This document shows positions 47,891 to 61,000 of a DNA stretch of 64,000 nucleotides, piece by piece (the stretch's first letter is position 1; each line of letters begins with the position of its first letter). Location of the stretch: assembly GCA_016859345.1 (NCBI GenBank), contig CM029116.1, positions 8,591,143-8,655,142 of the forward strand, written 5' to 3'. The notes under the pieces are model-generated. The model had not been told where the DNA came from and searched no databases. It worked only from the letters and a program-made list of their open reading frames with translations. Both the position numbers and the translations under genes were made by a program. This stretch comes from Istiophorus platypterus. Its lineage: Eukaryota; Chordata; Actinopteri; Istiophoriformes; Istiophoridae.

Positions 47891-50069
47891 ATGGCCAGAG
47901 CCAGTTATTGCAATAAAAGGCACTTCTTGTAATAAAAATATAAGCCTGTTCAGTGTTATTACTACTAATGGTTTCTTTATATTGACCTACAGTTACCGTA
48001 TACTTATTATTGTCCCGCATGTGTGTACTAGAAAGTGTTCATAATCATCTCCAATAGATTTAATCAGAGACTCTGGTGTGCATCAGACATCGCATGTTGC
48101 TTGAAACTGTAGCATGTCTTGCTGAATTAATTTAAGGTTTAATTGGAAAAAACAAATTGCAAGGAGAAGCCATTGCTGCTGTTTTCTGTGCACGTCTTCT
48201 CAGGAACACAGATAATGTGTAACAGTATCATTAATGATAACGATACTGTAGCTCGCTAATGAGTTGATTCACACCACAGCAGGCTGGTAACTATGAGGAC
48301 GTTTTGTCATTTCCATACTCCCTGGGAAGACATAAATCTGTAGTCTGGAAGCCAGTCTTGCTGACTGTGAATGTGGTCTTTCGCCTCTTACTGTCATCCT
48401 CCTGCTCCATCTTTCTCCCATGTGCTCAGCCGTAGGTGATAAATGTGTGATGGGGATAGAAGTGGTCAAGACCTGAGAGGGAGAAGATTCAGAGAGAGAG
48501 TGATAAACGGAAAACAAAAACTCTGCTTGCTGGAGACAAAAAGGGACAACCCTGAGTTTTGTGGGGAAATGACATTTTAAATCATATTTACACTGACAGA
48601 ATGACACACAAGAGGGATCCTAACGGGGATCAATAGATCAATATTTCATCCTTTCTCGTACGCTCCTCTGTGGAGCCCTTTCATCTACACAACCTGGTTT
48701 CTGCGGTCAGTTTTCTCTTCCTTTCTCTCACAGATAAGTTAAGAAATATCTCAGACTGCAGTATGATAACAAATGCATGATGCACTGTGGGTACACTGTG
48801 AATGTGTGTGTCTGACTGGGCTTTAAGCCACTAGAAAAGGGAATGGTGCTGGTGAACTATGGCATCGTCACCTTTCCACAGGGTGCTTTCTAGGTTAGGT
48901 TTGTCAGGAGAGAATGGGCTCAGAGAGCTGCTAAATACCACTAAGCTTCATAAAGCACAAATTGACTGGCAGGACTCAGACCTCTGACAGGAGACACAAG
49001 AAACGAAAACAGAAAAGCAGATGGATTGTTAGAATCCCCCTGCAGCAGCACAAATCCTCTGCAAGAGAAAAAATGACCTTGTAACTGCAGGAAGCCTGTT
49101 TATACCACTGAGCTGTGCCAACAGAAAGATGATGATGTCAGTTTTCTCCAATATCAGACAAATGTATCACTTTTCCTTGAATTTCGAAGCATCCCAGCAT
49201 GTATGCTACTCTCAAAAATGAGGAGGTGAGCAAAGCTCTGTTATTTTCTCAGACTGTCTCTCTTACAATCTGCTGAAACCATCAGCTGCTTTCCTGAATG
49301 TCTTGTTGAATACTGTATTATTGTCTATCTTATGTATCCTGCTACTGTACTTGAGAAAAAATTTTAGACTTTCTTTTATTGCACTTCTTTAACAAAATGT
49401 ATTTGAAAATAAAGTTATGACTCTACTATAATCCATAAACTTTATGCTATTTATGGCATCATAAACTGTATCTGAATTAAATACAGGTGACACATTTCCT
49501 GTCCTCAAAACAGGAGAAAAATCACATTTCACTCATTCAGCCACAGGAATTGGAATCTGTAAGGTCTGTAATTAAATCTTTTTCAGCTTTCTGCTTTAAG
49601 GCACTGCTCTAACCTGACTAAAATAAATTTATTTATCAGGGTTTCAGGTGAGATTTTCTCACCACACATGCTCTTTCAAGGGATTTTGTAAGAGTGAAAA
49701 TGATGAAGTAACATTTTCTTCTAGACTGATTTCCGCTTTAATTGTAGAGGTGCAGATTTTAGCCGTTCTTGGAGATTTGATTATTAAGATTCTAGCTGTA
49801 TGCTGTGGGAAACTCATTATTGTCATGTATTTGTATACATTTTTGCCTAGAAAGTCAGAACTGTAAAATTAGTAAACAGCAGTGCTCAGTACATTTTCCT
49901 GGTCTGGACTCAAGTGAATTTTTTTTGTTGAGAGAGCCTGACTCAAAAAAATAAATAATTGCAAATATTGACAAGCACAGTACTTTACAATAACTAAACT
50001 TTTATTTTTTTTTGACTTGAAATGAAGACATTTCTCGAGGAAAACAAGACCACTTTTTAGAGTTCTGAC

Positions 50070-50410
50070 CTGATAATGATGATGGTGCTAGATGAAAAGT
50101 CAGGGGGATCATAAAAGGTCATCAGTACTGATCCACTAGGGACTTTTAATGTCTGCAGCAAGATTTTATAACAATCCATCCAATAGCTCTGACATTATTT
50201 GACTTAAAACCCTAAATGTCAACCCTCGTGGTGATACTAGACAAAAAGTCAGAGAATCAGGAGAGTCTGTAGGATTCATCCTCCAGGAGCCATGATTGTC
50301 TACATAAAACTTTGTGGTTAACCATACGGTAACTGATTGGTAGATGAGATATTTTAGACTGTAACAAAGTGGTGGACTAACCAGCAAACCAAGCACCAGA
50401 CCATCGGACC
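50070..50410 (-). repeat. Teleost interspersed repeat, 'ggatggattgcc' family, copy 4
   Basis: Two related halves. One holds 'gatggtgctagatgaaaagtcagggggatcataaaagg' (50081) with 'aacaatccatccaatag' (50170). The other holds 'gtggtgatactagacaaaaagtcagagaatcagg' (50228) with 'ttcatcctccaggagccatgattgtctacata' (50275). This inner duplication is typical of the family. It lies in the opposite orientation to the copies at 11780 and 20915. Confidence 0.75.
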
Positions 50411-50949
50411 AACATTGTAATCCCTTGAGCCGAACTGATGGCAGAAATGTATTTTAGATAAAAAAATTGTGCTGTGGACCAATTCTTAATTTTCCTTATA
50501 GTGTATATACTTTGAATTCATCCAACAAAACCAATCATATAGCTCAAGCGAATGGAAAAGATGGTGGTGCAAAAACAAGCAGATAGTCCAAAAATGTCCT
50601 CCACAGCAAAGACTTATTTGTGACATTTGTCAAATGTCTTATATGAAATATAACAAATGTGTCAATTAGTTGCTGCCATCAAAAAGAATGGGCTTCAAAG
50701 ACACCAATGATCTAGTCCCACAAATAAGTATAACCACATTCTTATCAGACCAAAGAAGAGGAGTTTTTCTGCTTGCTGTCAAATCCCACATTGTTTCCTT
50801 CTCCAGCAGCGTTTGCACACTAAAATACTTCACAAGGTTTTCAGAGGAACTTTTGTGTCCTACCACCCGCTTCCAGAAAAAAAAAGAAAACCTCTCGCCA
50901 TTGATTTCCTGTTACTTTGCGACCAAAATAGTGCAGTGTGCTGAGTCCC

Positions 50950-51211
50950 TAGTGTTCTCTGAGCTGTTCTAGACAAGCAGGCAGTCGGAGGCAGGCTGTG
51001 GGCTGGGAATGGAGTGGAAGGGAGCTGACAGTGCGTGAGTCTGTGCGAGCCTCCCATGGCAGTCGGTCCCAGACGAGGAGGCCACATAAACAAACGGCGT
51101 GCGTGCAAAGCGCAGAGCCGTGCCCTGAGCCTGGAGAGAGAGAAAATAGAAAGGGAGACAGGAGGGAGCTCGGGAATAAGATGACACAGCGTGCAGAGGC
51201 TTCCGGAGAGG
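50950..51211 (+). promoter_or_regulatory. PITPNM3: Candidate internal promoter and alternative first exon of PITPNM3
   Basis: A G+C- and CpG-enriched patch (about 50980-51215) in AT-rich intron 3, 526 bases before exon 4. It looks like a 5' UTR leading to ATG at 51181, which reads MTQRAEASGE plus one base before the donor GAGAGG|gtaatg at 51212. That phase is exactly the one exon 4 needs (joining to Glu then GLYQL). As an internal cassette starting at the nearby AG (51189) it would not keep the frame, which favours a first exon. The resulting protein would lack the FFAT motif and the exon 3 block. The evidence is composition, donor and phase only. Confidence 0.4.
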
Positions 51212-51736
51212 GTAATGAGTTTGGCCAGGTTCCCATGATATGCTGCACCGCATAGGGGGAGGTAGAGATGCTTCCAATCCTAACAGTTTGGATAAAAATG
51301 GCCCCGTCCCTCCATCTTTTGTCTCCAGAAAATATGTCGCTTTTGTTTTTTTTTTGTTTTGTTTTGTTTTTTTTTATCTGCATCAGAGCAGCCACAATCC
51401 AATTACATGTGATGGCTATAGATGCTGCCGCAGAGAAACAACCTTCTGCCTGCTGTTTACTGTTAGTATTGACTGCTGAATCTTATAGTTAAACCATTTC
51501 AGCCTAAGAGTATATAGACCCATCACCCAGTTTGGAGTAGGAATAGAGAGAGATGAAAAGGGATTAGCAATATTGACCATATTCACCGATCGATATCCAT
51601 TTATGCTTGTCATTGGTTCACTGGGTGAAGTGGTTCCCACGGTGACCCTGTCTTTTCCCCCTTCTCTCTGTTTTTATTCTTCCCTCTCTCTTTCCTTCCT
51701 GCATCCCCCTTCTTCTACCTCACTCTTCCTTCACAG

Positions 51737-51807
51737 AGGGTCTCTACCAGCTGGGTGGTCCACGCTGTGCCCCCCAGAGCAGCATTGAAGGACTGGAGGA
51801 CATAGAG
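51737..51807 (+). CDS. PITPNM3: PITPNM3 exon 4, linker
   Basis: A 71-base exon after ccttcacag (ending 51736) and before the donor GAG|gtacga (51808). It supplies two bases of Glu77 and residues 78-100, GLYQLGGPRCAPQSSIEGLE followed by DIE. It corresponds to the variable linker before the conserved lipase-like segment. The mammalian linker contains a comparable LYxV...SIE pattern as I recall but is longer by roughly 15 residues between the exon 3 block and this part. Entry phase 1 and exit phase 0 agree with the neighbouring exons. Confidence 0.85.
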
Positions 51808-51973
51808 GTACGATCATTACAAAAAGCCTCTCCTTCACAAGCAGCCAGGAACAATGGAAGTACCTGGTTATTAGTCATGCAATGCAGCTTCACCTCTTTC
51901 ACAAAATGCTGGCCCTTTCTCTTCCCTCCCTTTGAGTGTCTCTTTTTTCAACTCTACTTGAACCCTTTTGCAG
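51808..51973 (+). other. PITPNM3: PITPNM3 intron 4
   Basis: A short intron of 166 bases, by far the smallest in the window part of the gene. It has donor gtacga, a pyrimidine-rich 3' half and acceptor cttttgcag. Confidence 0.85.
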
Positions 51974-52194
51974 AGGAAATGTAAGACCCACGTGCTGCTG
52001 CTCGTGGTGCATGGGGGAAACATCTTGGACACAGCAGGCGGAGACCCCGGCACGAAGGCCGGCGACGTGGCCACTCTGGCCTCGGTGCTGGAGAAAGTGA
52101 CGCGGGCGCATTTCCAGGCTGCCGCGGAGCACGTGATGATCAAGCTGGTGCCGTGTCTGGCCGTGTGCGCTGAAGCGTTCTCCCTGGTGTCCAA
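51974..52194 (+). CDS. PITPNM3: PITPNM3 exon 5, start of lipase-like domain
   Basis: A 221-base exon between cttttgcag (ending 51973) and CCAA|gtgagt (52195). It encodes residues 101-173 plus two bases of Asn174. It begins RKCKTHVLLLVVHGGNILDT and continues through SVLEKVTRAHFQAA to CAEAFSLVS. The hydrophobic strand LLLVVHGG (HGG at 113-115) resembles the oxyanion-hole strand of alpha/beta-hydrolase folds, as in DDHD-type phospholipases. The block is conserved throughout PITPNM proteins. The exon is G+C-rich (about 63%), unlike the flanking introns, which is typical of fish coding exons. Confidence 0.95.
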
Positions 52195-52394
52195 GTGAGT
52201 GCCATTGCCAAAAACAGGGAGCCTCATTGGCCCCCTTTACACTTGTCATTTGAGGTGTCTCATATCTGGATGAAATCCTGGTTTGGTTTAATGCACTTTG
52301 ATTTCTATTTAGCCTCAGGAAAAGCTGTTTAAATAACTAGAAAAAGGGCACGAGGACTCACCGAACAGTCTGATGAGTATGAAAGTGATATGAA

Positions 52395-52520
52395 TCATTT
52401 GCTACAGCCTTCACAATCACCTTGTCTCAACCCAATTGAACACCTGCAGGAAATTTTGTACCAACATTTTACAAAACACCTCCACTGACAACATCAAAAC
52501 CTAAAATGTTACAGGCTTAC
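52395..52520 (+). mobile_element. Fossil Tc1-type transposase fragment
   Basis: 'ccttcacaatcaccttgtctcaacccaattgaacacctgcagg' translates to a decayed PSQSPxLNPIEHL pattern, the catalytic-domain signature of Tc1/mariner transposases. The following 'ttttgtaccaacattttacaaaacacctccactgacaacatcaaaac' fits the same element. No terminal repeats were found. Confidence 0.5.
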
Positions 52521-54053
52521 AGAGGATAGGTGATGATGTGAAGAAGTGACACGTGATCACGTACAGTGATTTATCAACAAACTGAAAATCACTGAGGCTC
52601 ATCGGTGCTTATGTCACAAAAGTTGCGCGTGTTTTACTAAATGAGTTGGACCAATACGAAATTTTCTTCAAAGTTCATCGTACCAACGCCAGATTTGACG
52701 CTTATTATATAAGGGCTCTCCTGCTGATGGACTTGCCCCCAGTTCTTTGAGTAAATGACTAAGATATTTGAAACGCTGCAGAGCACATTGCTAAGACCAA
52801 ACAAACAAGACCAAACAACCCAATCCACCTACAGCAATTGTTGGCATTCTTTTTGACGACAGAAAAGGTCACTTTCACCACTTTGCCAGCCAGACACCTC
52901 ATTGTCTTGAAGAAGAGGATTTTTTAAACACCTAAATTTCAGTCTGCTTACCAAGGTCTTGGGGCGAATTGGGTGATTCAGTGGCGGATGAATAGCTCGT
53001 TGTTCTCCTTTCTCTTCATAAGTTTTTAAAACAGCAGATCCATCATCATTTATTTCCCAAAAAGCTCCAAGAAAAGAAAAGGAGAAGACACCTATAGCAC
53101 ATTGCCGACTCTGGCAGACACTACTTCGGTGAAAAGAATGACTGGAAGTTCCCCCATAATTCATGCAATGTGTTACGGCGCTGGGAATTAGATGGATAAT
53201 GGTTATTTCCTCTGATTTATCACCCGTCTGTAAATGCGTCTCTTTTAACAAGATCATGAATTTGATTGCATCTATCATGCTTTTTGCAAGCTACCAGAAC
53301 ATCTGTGTAGGTGCTACTACTGCGTCTGGAGGTGTTCGGTAACTCCCCGAACATACCAGAGGAATGGCTCGTGCTAAAAACAGTTTAGCTAGCTACTTAG
53401 CAACTATCCATTAATCAGCGCAAACACCTGGGCGGACTATGAGTGATAGAACACCTTCTGTTTAACAGCACTTGCTGAGAGTGAGAAATGTGGATTAACC
53501 CTGTAAGTGGCTATTTTCAGAGGGCTCCCAACCGATGCTCTGATGTTACTCTTGCCAAGAGTTAAGACATTTTATGCAGCTTTGAGAGCTGGATGTATTT
53601 ACTCCTTTCTAGCATCTGCCCAGTTACCACAGAGATGCATCAGGCGAATTATCATTTATAGTGACTGGTCTCTCAGAGAGATTTGGTGGAGAGGCCGTGC
53701 TCTTTGACGGAGCTCTCAAAGAATCCTAGACTCTGCTAGGAGACCAAGTCCCCCCCTAGCAAACGGACACCCGGACAATAAATCTTAGTAAAAACCACAA
53801 TCCAAAAGAGGGGGAGAAAGGGGGAGGTTATATTGGCTGCGCTATAAAACTTTACAAATTTGATTGGAAGTCACCAGTCGGCTGATCATTGTGAGGCATT
53901 AACAACACTGCTGATGCCAGCTTATGGTTTTGATTTGTCACGGTACATAAAGCACTGGTATAAATAATGACGTTAATGAGGCCTGAATTCCACTGAATCT
54001 TGGTTGCATTTACACCTGGTTTATTTAACATCCGACAGCAATGTGCTTCATTG

Positions 54054-54056
<3 letters not shown>

Positions 54057-54108
<52 letters not shown>
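54057..54108 (+). repeat. TA microsatellite
   Basis: Twenty-six perfect TA units followed by an A-rich tail, in intron 5. It is self-complementary and so able to extrude as a cruciform. Confidence 0.97.
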
Positions 54109-54113
<5 letters not shown>

Positions 54114-57100
54114 AACTTTAAAGGAGCGATGAATGACATGCTGGGCTTTACTGCTGAAGGAGGAATTTCAAGAATCTGCCCAGTATGAATTCATGTCTGC
54201 AGGAATTAGCATAGAGGAAAAAATGCTTTGTGGGCTAAGGTGGTGAAGGTTAATTGAGAAAATATATTGACCAAAGAACCCTAAACAGACAGTGCAGTGT
54301 TAATTAGTATGCGGATGACATTTTCAGCCCCTGCAAGCTTGTGGTCATGTGGAATATTAAACTCCTAACCTTTTTGAATGCTGCTGTTTCTTATTGTGAA
54401 TTTTCCCCCTTCAGTCCTGGGGGCAGCTCAAATGAACAAATGAACACCTAAATGACATTATAGTTTCCACTGATCCTGAGGCCTCTGCAAGGAACGTGTG
54501 CAATGATCTGTTTGTCTAATTAGCTACTGTTACCTTGTGTTCAGGTTTCATTTGCGGTATCAGTTTCATAATGGAAGTGATGAATGGCAGTCAACAGAAG
54601 AGTCTTCCCTTGCAGACACCTGTGTAAAATAATAATTTCCTGAGCTCAGATATTTTTGAGATACAGGAGGTAAACATGTCTGTGTTCACTTGTTTGCTCT
54701 TTCTTTTTTTTCTTTTTTCCTAGGCTTGTCTCCCGCCTTTGCAGAGAACTGCTTAAGTGGAACTAATGATTTCATTTCACATTTAATGTCATGTGTCCCA
54801 ATGGCCACCATTTTATCTCTGGCAGTATCACGTAGTTTTCACTACTTTCCAATTATAAGCTGAGGATGTTTTTGTCTGAATTGTCATTAATCACTGTGTC
54901 TGAGAGAATGTGGTTGGCAGTCAAGTGGAGGCTTCTGTCTGGTTTTGTGATTGTCATTAGCCGGGATGAGGTGGTGACTGGAAGCAAGATGAGTGTAAAG
55001 AGATTCGATGGCTGTAGCTGCTTGGCGGCTTGCCGTCTGCTTGGCTTTCACTACATCCAGAGATAAAATATTAAAAACAACAACTTCCCCTGGGAGCCGA
55101 GCCGAGCAGAACTTAGTCATTGCTGCATGTCTCGATCGCCCGCTCTTGAATGCATGTGGACGCTCACGCATATGAATATATGTGCAATTTACATTCATGA
55201 ACGTTTGCTTGAAAAGCGAACGGTTCATATTAAAAGGCTATATCACAACGCACAAAAGCTGTCTTGTTAGGAAATAAAAAAATTAATGAAAGATCACATG
55301 TAGTGATTTAAAAAAAAAGATATTTAAATAAATAATTAAGTAATTTAATTAAAAAACTAAACAATTCTGAAACAGGTGGAGTAATAGGATTTTGTTAACA
55401 TTGCCCGAGTTGTTATAACCTCAAAATTAATTCATTTTTTTTTCCATTCCCTTTTTTAATCTTCAAATTAATGTTTGGCTTAATTTATAATGTCCTTCAA
55501 AATGCATTTGTAGGATCAAAGTAACAGCCTGTTATTTTTTTTTTAGCACTTTTCCTGGTCTAGAGTATCAAGTCTCATCAAGAAACTGGATAAATTGTGT
55601 GAACAAATATGAACTGATCGATACCATAATATTGAGAATAAAATACGGCCAAAATTCAGCTCATGAAAATCTCCTGACATCAATGAAAAGTGAATGCGTG
55701 TTTTAGTTCTCTAGTGGAATTAGACAAATCCTACGTTGCCCAGATGGCTCCAGGTCCTCAACATACTCTCCCAATATGCAGTTTGTAGGCATTTATGCAC
55801 TCCCACACAACAAGAAACCCAACACTTCTTCAACTACACTTTTGTCAGTTAACAGTGTTTGCTCTAATGACAGTGTTGGACTCGTGGGTGTGTTGAGCCT
55901 CATTTATTTGCGTGCCAACATAAACTCAGAGGAATAAGCAATCACGCGGGAAGGAATTGCTACTGTATGGGTAATTTGCTCTCATTCCGGGTAACAGCTT
56001 GGCTGAAAATTGAACCACAGAGTGGAGGTGGCAAAGCCTCTTAGCGCCTCAAAGACAAACTTTCACATAAACAAACCGCTTTGGACTAGGTTCTCGATAA
56101 TTCCTCATGTACTGTAGGATATCCCCATAGGGTATGAACCATTTTTTTCAGCTTGTGGTTTCCCTGTTGCCGCACGTGCTCCATAGGGCTCATTATTAGC
56201 TCTCCCTGCTAATGAATGTATCTGACAGAGCTGGCTAGGAACTGAGTGTCAAGAAAACAAACACGTGTAATCCATAAACACACCCTCACAAATACACGCA
56301 GCACAAAAGCAGTGGGGAAAGAGCACTGAATTTGTATTATGGCACCATGGCAGGTCCTTTTAACATGGAGAGGGAAAATTGATTTTCTCACCACCTCTGT
56401 CACGATTTGAAGGGAAAGAATCATTTCAACTATTAAAAACTTAATCTGTGCAACAGCAGAGAAAATAAAATTGATTCAGTAGATTTAGGGTCATTGAACA
56501 GGATCAGTTTTCCATCAGGCAAAGTGGAGGCCGAGCAGGTGGAGGAGGAGGAGGAAGTCCACTTGTCTGTGTATACAGCAGGGGACTCATTATTCTGGCC
56601 AACGGTAGCTTGGGACATGCCACTACTATTTCAGGGCCCTCTACCTAATTAGGGAGACACTGCAGAGGGCCATTTCTATTTGTGCTAATCGTCTAAACGT
56701 TGTGCTGTGCTAAGCCAACCATTAGGAAATGGGGAGAGCAATTAAGCGGGACTCTGACAGACCTCAGATTTTTCAGTCGGAAGTGATGTGGCGAGAGGCA
56801 AGAAGGTGGCAGGGCAGCATAATAGAGTCTATCTCAAGGTTATGCTGCATGAGATGAGGCTGATTCGGGGTTTAATCGGCCTACGCTGCCTTATCTCCTC
56901 CACTCTGTTGTTAATGGATCTCCTCATCACCACATTACCATGAAACCTTGAGGAAGATTTCTGCACATTTCTCAGTATAGAATAGCATCATAATTACCCT
57001 AGTTTTAGGAGTCTGACATTGTTTCTAGAAAAATCAACATGGGATCGGCTCTCTTGGCTAAAAGATGAGCGACAACCTTAGAGCCAATGGCGAAGTATCA

Positions 57101-58051
57101 CATTAAGCTTTCTTTGTTACACGAGTAAGTCTTTTACAAAAGGCACTTTTGCATCACCGTAATATGTCCTTTTTACTGAAGAGATTGGAGAGATGTGAAT
57201 GGGGTAAATGCTGCCACTCGGGAGTGATTGAGTCCTACCTTGATGGAACGGGGGCAGACTTCCGACCACTTGAGGCATGCTCCTCTAGTATTCAGGGCTC
57301 TGTTGATGTGCGTCGTATATGGAGCAAACAGCCTCCTGAGCAGCATATTTGAATTATCTGCTGTTACTGTTCTGGCCGATAGATGTCAAGTTTGTCACTC
57401 CTGTGGCCCGTTAAATGCCATTTTGGATGAATATGTGATCTTGTGAATCAAAATCTGCAGCCACATAATATAAAATCCAGACTGTAGAACACCATCTGTC
57501 TCCGACAACAAATGAAACTCTTTCCGGTTTTGCTCAGTTAGAATCGTATGCCTGATATCACAGCCTCTACTTAATTGATCACCATAATTTTAGGGGAAGT
57601 TATAGTTGAGATTATTAAGATTAATTATAGCCATTTAATGCAGATGGGATCTTAATGCTTTGGTGGAGACGCCTTAGACAGAAATGTTAATGATCGTCTC
57701 AGACTCATTAGGATCATTGATTCAGAACTGAGAACAACCTGCAACCTTCAAAGACGATATACCTTCAAATTTTTTCAGCAAGCAAACCAGAGAACAGTAT
57801 GAATCATGCGTCCACACCTACACACATGCAAAAAATCATTTATGTGCAAACATTTGAATGTAAAACAGTGGCTGCTCTGTGATAATAATACTGACAAGTA
57901 CTTGCATAATCAAGTAATTATGCAATGCAAATAATGAGAGGATCATCTGACATTTGTTGAACAGTGCAGCAGGTGTTAAACCTCTGCTCCTGTCATGTGA
58001 CTAGCGAACCCTTTTCACTGGAAGAGTTTTGTCTTGAATATTTATTTGGGC

Positions 58052-58073
58052 TTTTTTTTTTTTTTTTTTTTTT
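58052..58073 (+). repeat. Poly-T run (22 T)
   Basis: A 22-base T homopolymer in intron 5. It could be the complement of a retroelement poly-A tail, but no element body is recognisable next to it. Confidence 0.9.
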
Positions 58074-61000
58074 GGCTTCTTGGACTTAATTTTGAGCAAG
58101 TGTGTGTTTTTGGGGATATGTGTGTAAGTAGCAGTTTTTAACAAGACTCTAATAAGATCAAGGCCGAGCAAGTACAAGGTTTGGTCCCAACCCGCAATGG
58201 TGCTCAGTTGGGATATTGGGATTTCTCATTTCAGTCCCAAAGCCAAATAAACAAGCACCTGATAAACAAATAATTTTTGGTATGAGGTGACCTGATTATC
58301 CCCAAAGAGCAATATCTCTGTGCCTGAGCAGCTGAGCAGAACATTTCTCACAGAAGGGGTGACACTGCTGTTATGCAAATAAGTGTGTGCAGTCTCGCTC
58401 TAGTGACACAGAATATATTTCAAAGTTTCCTTATTTTTCTGTTTTCTTTCAAATCTGCATTGGAGCAGTTCATAGACTAGAATCTGTCCTCAAGAGCAGG
58501 GTTCATACACGGCAGAGTTGACACTACAGAGGAAAAACTACATCTTAAGAGTCTTCAGGCGATGACTATACAGTTTTCTACTGAGAGCAACACATAGGAG
58601 CCACATCCCGGGCTATGACATCTCGCATTGTTGCTCATTAATAGTAACTAGTCCAGGGGGAGTCAAGAGTGAAACTACCCCAACAGAGAATTTGCTCTAT
58701 AGAGACAGAAACGCACTGTAACAACAGAAATGTCTACAAAGAGTCTACAGCCCTGCTCTGAGAGTGCTGTAAATTTTTACGTGATTCTTAGAAGCAGAAT
58801 ACATACAAACAGAAGCTGTTTAAAGGTTGACCGAGCAGATGAGTTTGTCGGTTCAATTTTCAACCTATTTCCTTCAAGCAGAATAGGATGACCTAAACAT
58901 TTTCACTCCGTTCACAGAATGGCTGATGTAAATTATTGCCATTCAACACAGATCGCTCACTGTTTGCTGTGATGTGGCAGAAGTGGCTTTATCCACTGTA
59001 GGTGTCACAGACTAGCTCCAGAACACTGTGTTGCTGGGAGCACAACAGTGAAATATATTGTCTTTTTTTTTCTCAACCGGTTTCCCAAAGCCTCCAGCGT
59101 CGTATTTTGTACCTGTTACAGATGTTGGCCATATAAATATGTAGAAGTGCAGGATCATGGCCCTGAGTGGAAAGAAAACGATCATGAGGATGTTTTTTTT
59201 CCGAGGACCATCTCAAATTTGTGATGTTTTATTTGGATAAATGTGTTCGAAAGTGTTTCAGTCCTGAAACTAGGATCATAATGAAAAATTTACACAATCC
59301 GGCAGCCAGTTTAGGGAGTGGAGTAAGTGACTTAATCTGACTAATATAATTCAGAACGTTCACAGTCAGTGACAGAACATTAAGTTCGCTCTGGCCCCAA
59401 TGGTTCACAAACTGGAGGGATTTTTTTTTGTCTTGCATAGATGATACACAGACTAAATTTTTCTTTTCTAGGGTATTGTTACCATGTCAACACAATATTT
59501 GGCTCTAATTAAACCAGGTTCACAAACCCCCCGAGGCACAAAAGGGCCCTGTTAACTTGCGGAGCAGTCAAAGGAAGCAAATGAGGTTCAGCGCTCGTCC
59601 TGGGCGATGTCTCAGCATGAAACATTTGTTTTATTTAACACCATGTACACAGATCTGCCTAATGCCTTCCAGCACAGAACACACTCACACAGACTGACCA
59701 CCTTATATGAGGGGTGTCTGCTCAAAAATTGCCTGGTGCATACCATTTCCAGATTTACACCCACACACATAAATATACAGTAAATATTTACATAAACACA
59801 ATGACCACAAATATGATCTTAACAATTATTCACACACCCCCAAATATGGATTCCACATACATTACATAAATAAGTACATTCCAACAGAACCTCCTCTACC
59901 CACTTCTTATTACCCGGGAGAAGGGGAACAAGACAAGGTCAAAACCTAGTATGTTGCTGGACCAAGTATGATCAATGTGAGAAATCGAGGACTCCATTGA
60001 ATTCTGTTGTGGAATCACTGCAAACAAATACTTTCAACAAAAAATAGCTAAAGCATGCTTGAAGAAGTTACTAAGTGTCCCTAGATGATAAAGCACTCCA
60101 CTTACCATATTCATGACATGTAGTGTCGACCGGTTTCAGCCCTTTATCTGTTTGCTTCTATACTACTATCTGTACTCATATATACAGCAATTTAATACAG
60201 CCTAATTCCCATGAAGCTGTTCTCACTTAGATGTTTGTCTGTATCTCTTGTCAGACAGTGGAACAAGTATGAAATAGGAACTGAAATGTGGCCCAGTGAA
60301 ACTATATGTTAACCGGCTGTCACTTCGAAGCCATTTTCCAAGCTGCAGCTCTACACTGCTAAAATCGTGATTTTATAAACACAATGTCATCTGACAAAAT
60401 CCCCATATGCACAAGTTAAAGACGACAACTGTGCTTTGATTTTTGCAGGATTGAAAAATGATTATTGAAAACGCTGCTTGAGTAACATTTACTTAAAACC
60501 ACTGTGCTCACTTTCTTTAGGAAACTACTTTTCTAAAGATTGTGGCCTTTTTCCTTATCTGAATTTTAGAGGTCTGATGGTAGAGGGTGTCATAGACGGA
60601 TTATTAAGCCCTCTACATCAAATGTATGATTTCATGCCACATAAATTAAACTGACTTTGCTTGACAGGAGAACGAATGGACCTGTGGCTCAGTGCTGAGA
60701 GGGTTTTTACAAGAGTTCAAACATTTTGAGAGGCAGATTTCAAATTGTTGGCTTCGTTGGTTTTGTTCTTTTCATGGGATTTGTTGACTAAGAAAAATAT
60801 TGGGTAACACCGGTCTTATTCTTTAATAGTGTTTAAAGAAGTTGTTGGAAAGCAAAGTTAAGCGTGTCACAAAATCGATTTCTATATGGAACAGACAGAA
60901 CAGACATTAGATTATTGTTGATTTTATGATCCAAATGATATCTGAGAGAGCAATTGTGTACTTCCCAAAATCCTGTATTACATTTTTTTATCAGTGCTAC

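Larger units (their letters stand above)
37185..51736 (+). other. PITPNM3: PITPNM3 intron 3
   Basis: A 14.6 kb intron. The donor is gtacac, weaker than consensus. The acceptor has a long pyrimidine-rich tract (about 51650-51736) and ends in tcacag. It contains a CA microsatellite at its start, a 1.4 kb decayed Tc1-type element (45612-47045), three copies of one fish repeat family (39955, 41985 and 47750), one copy of another (50070) and a candidate alternative first exon (50950-51211). I see no other exon. Confidence 0.75.

Noticed and set aside
51871..52249. Two overlapping - strand frames of 118 and 116 residues
   Set aside because: They are antisense shadows of the G+C-rich exon 5 of PITPNM3.
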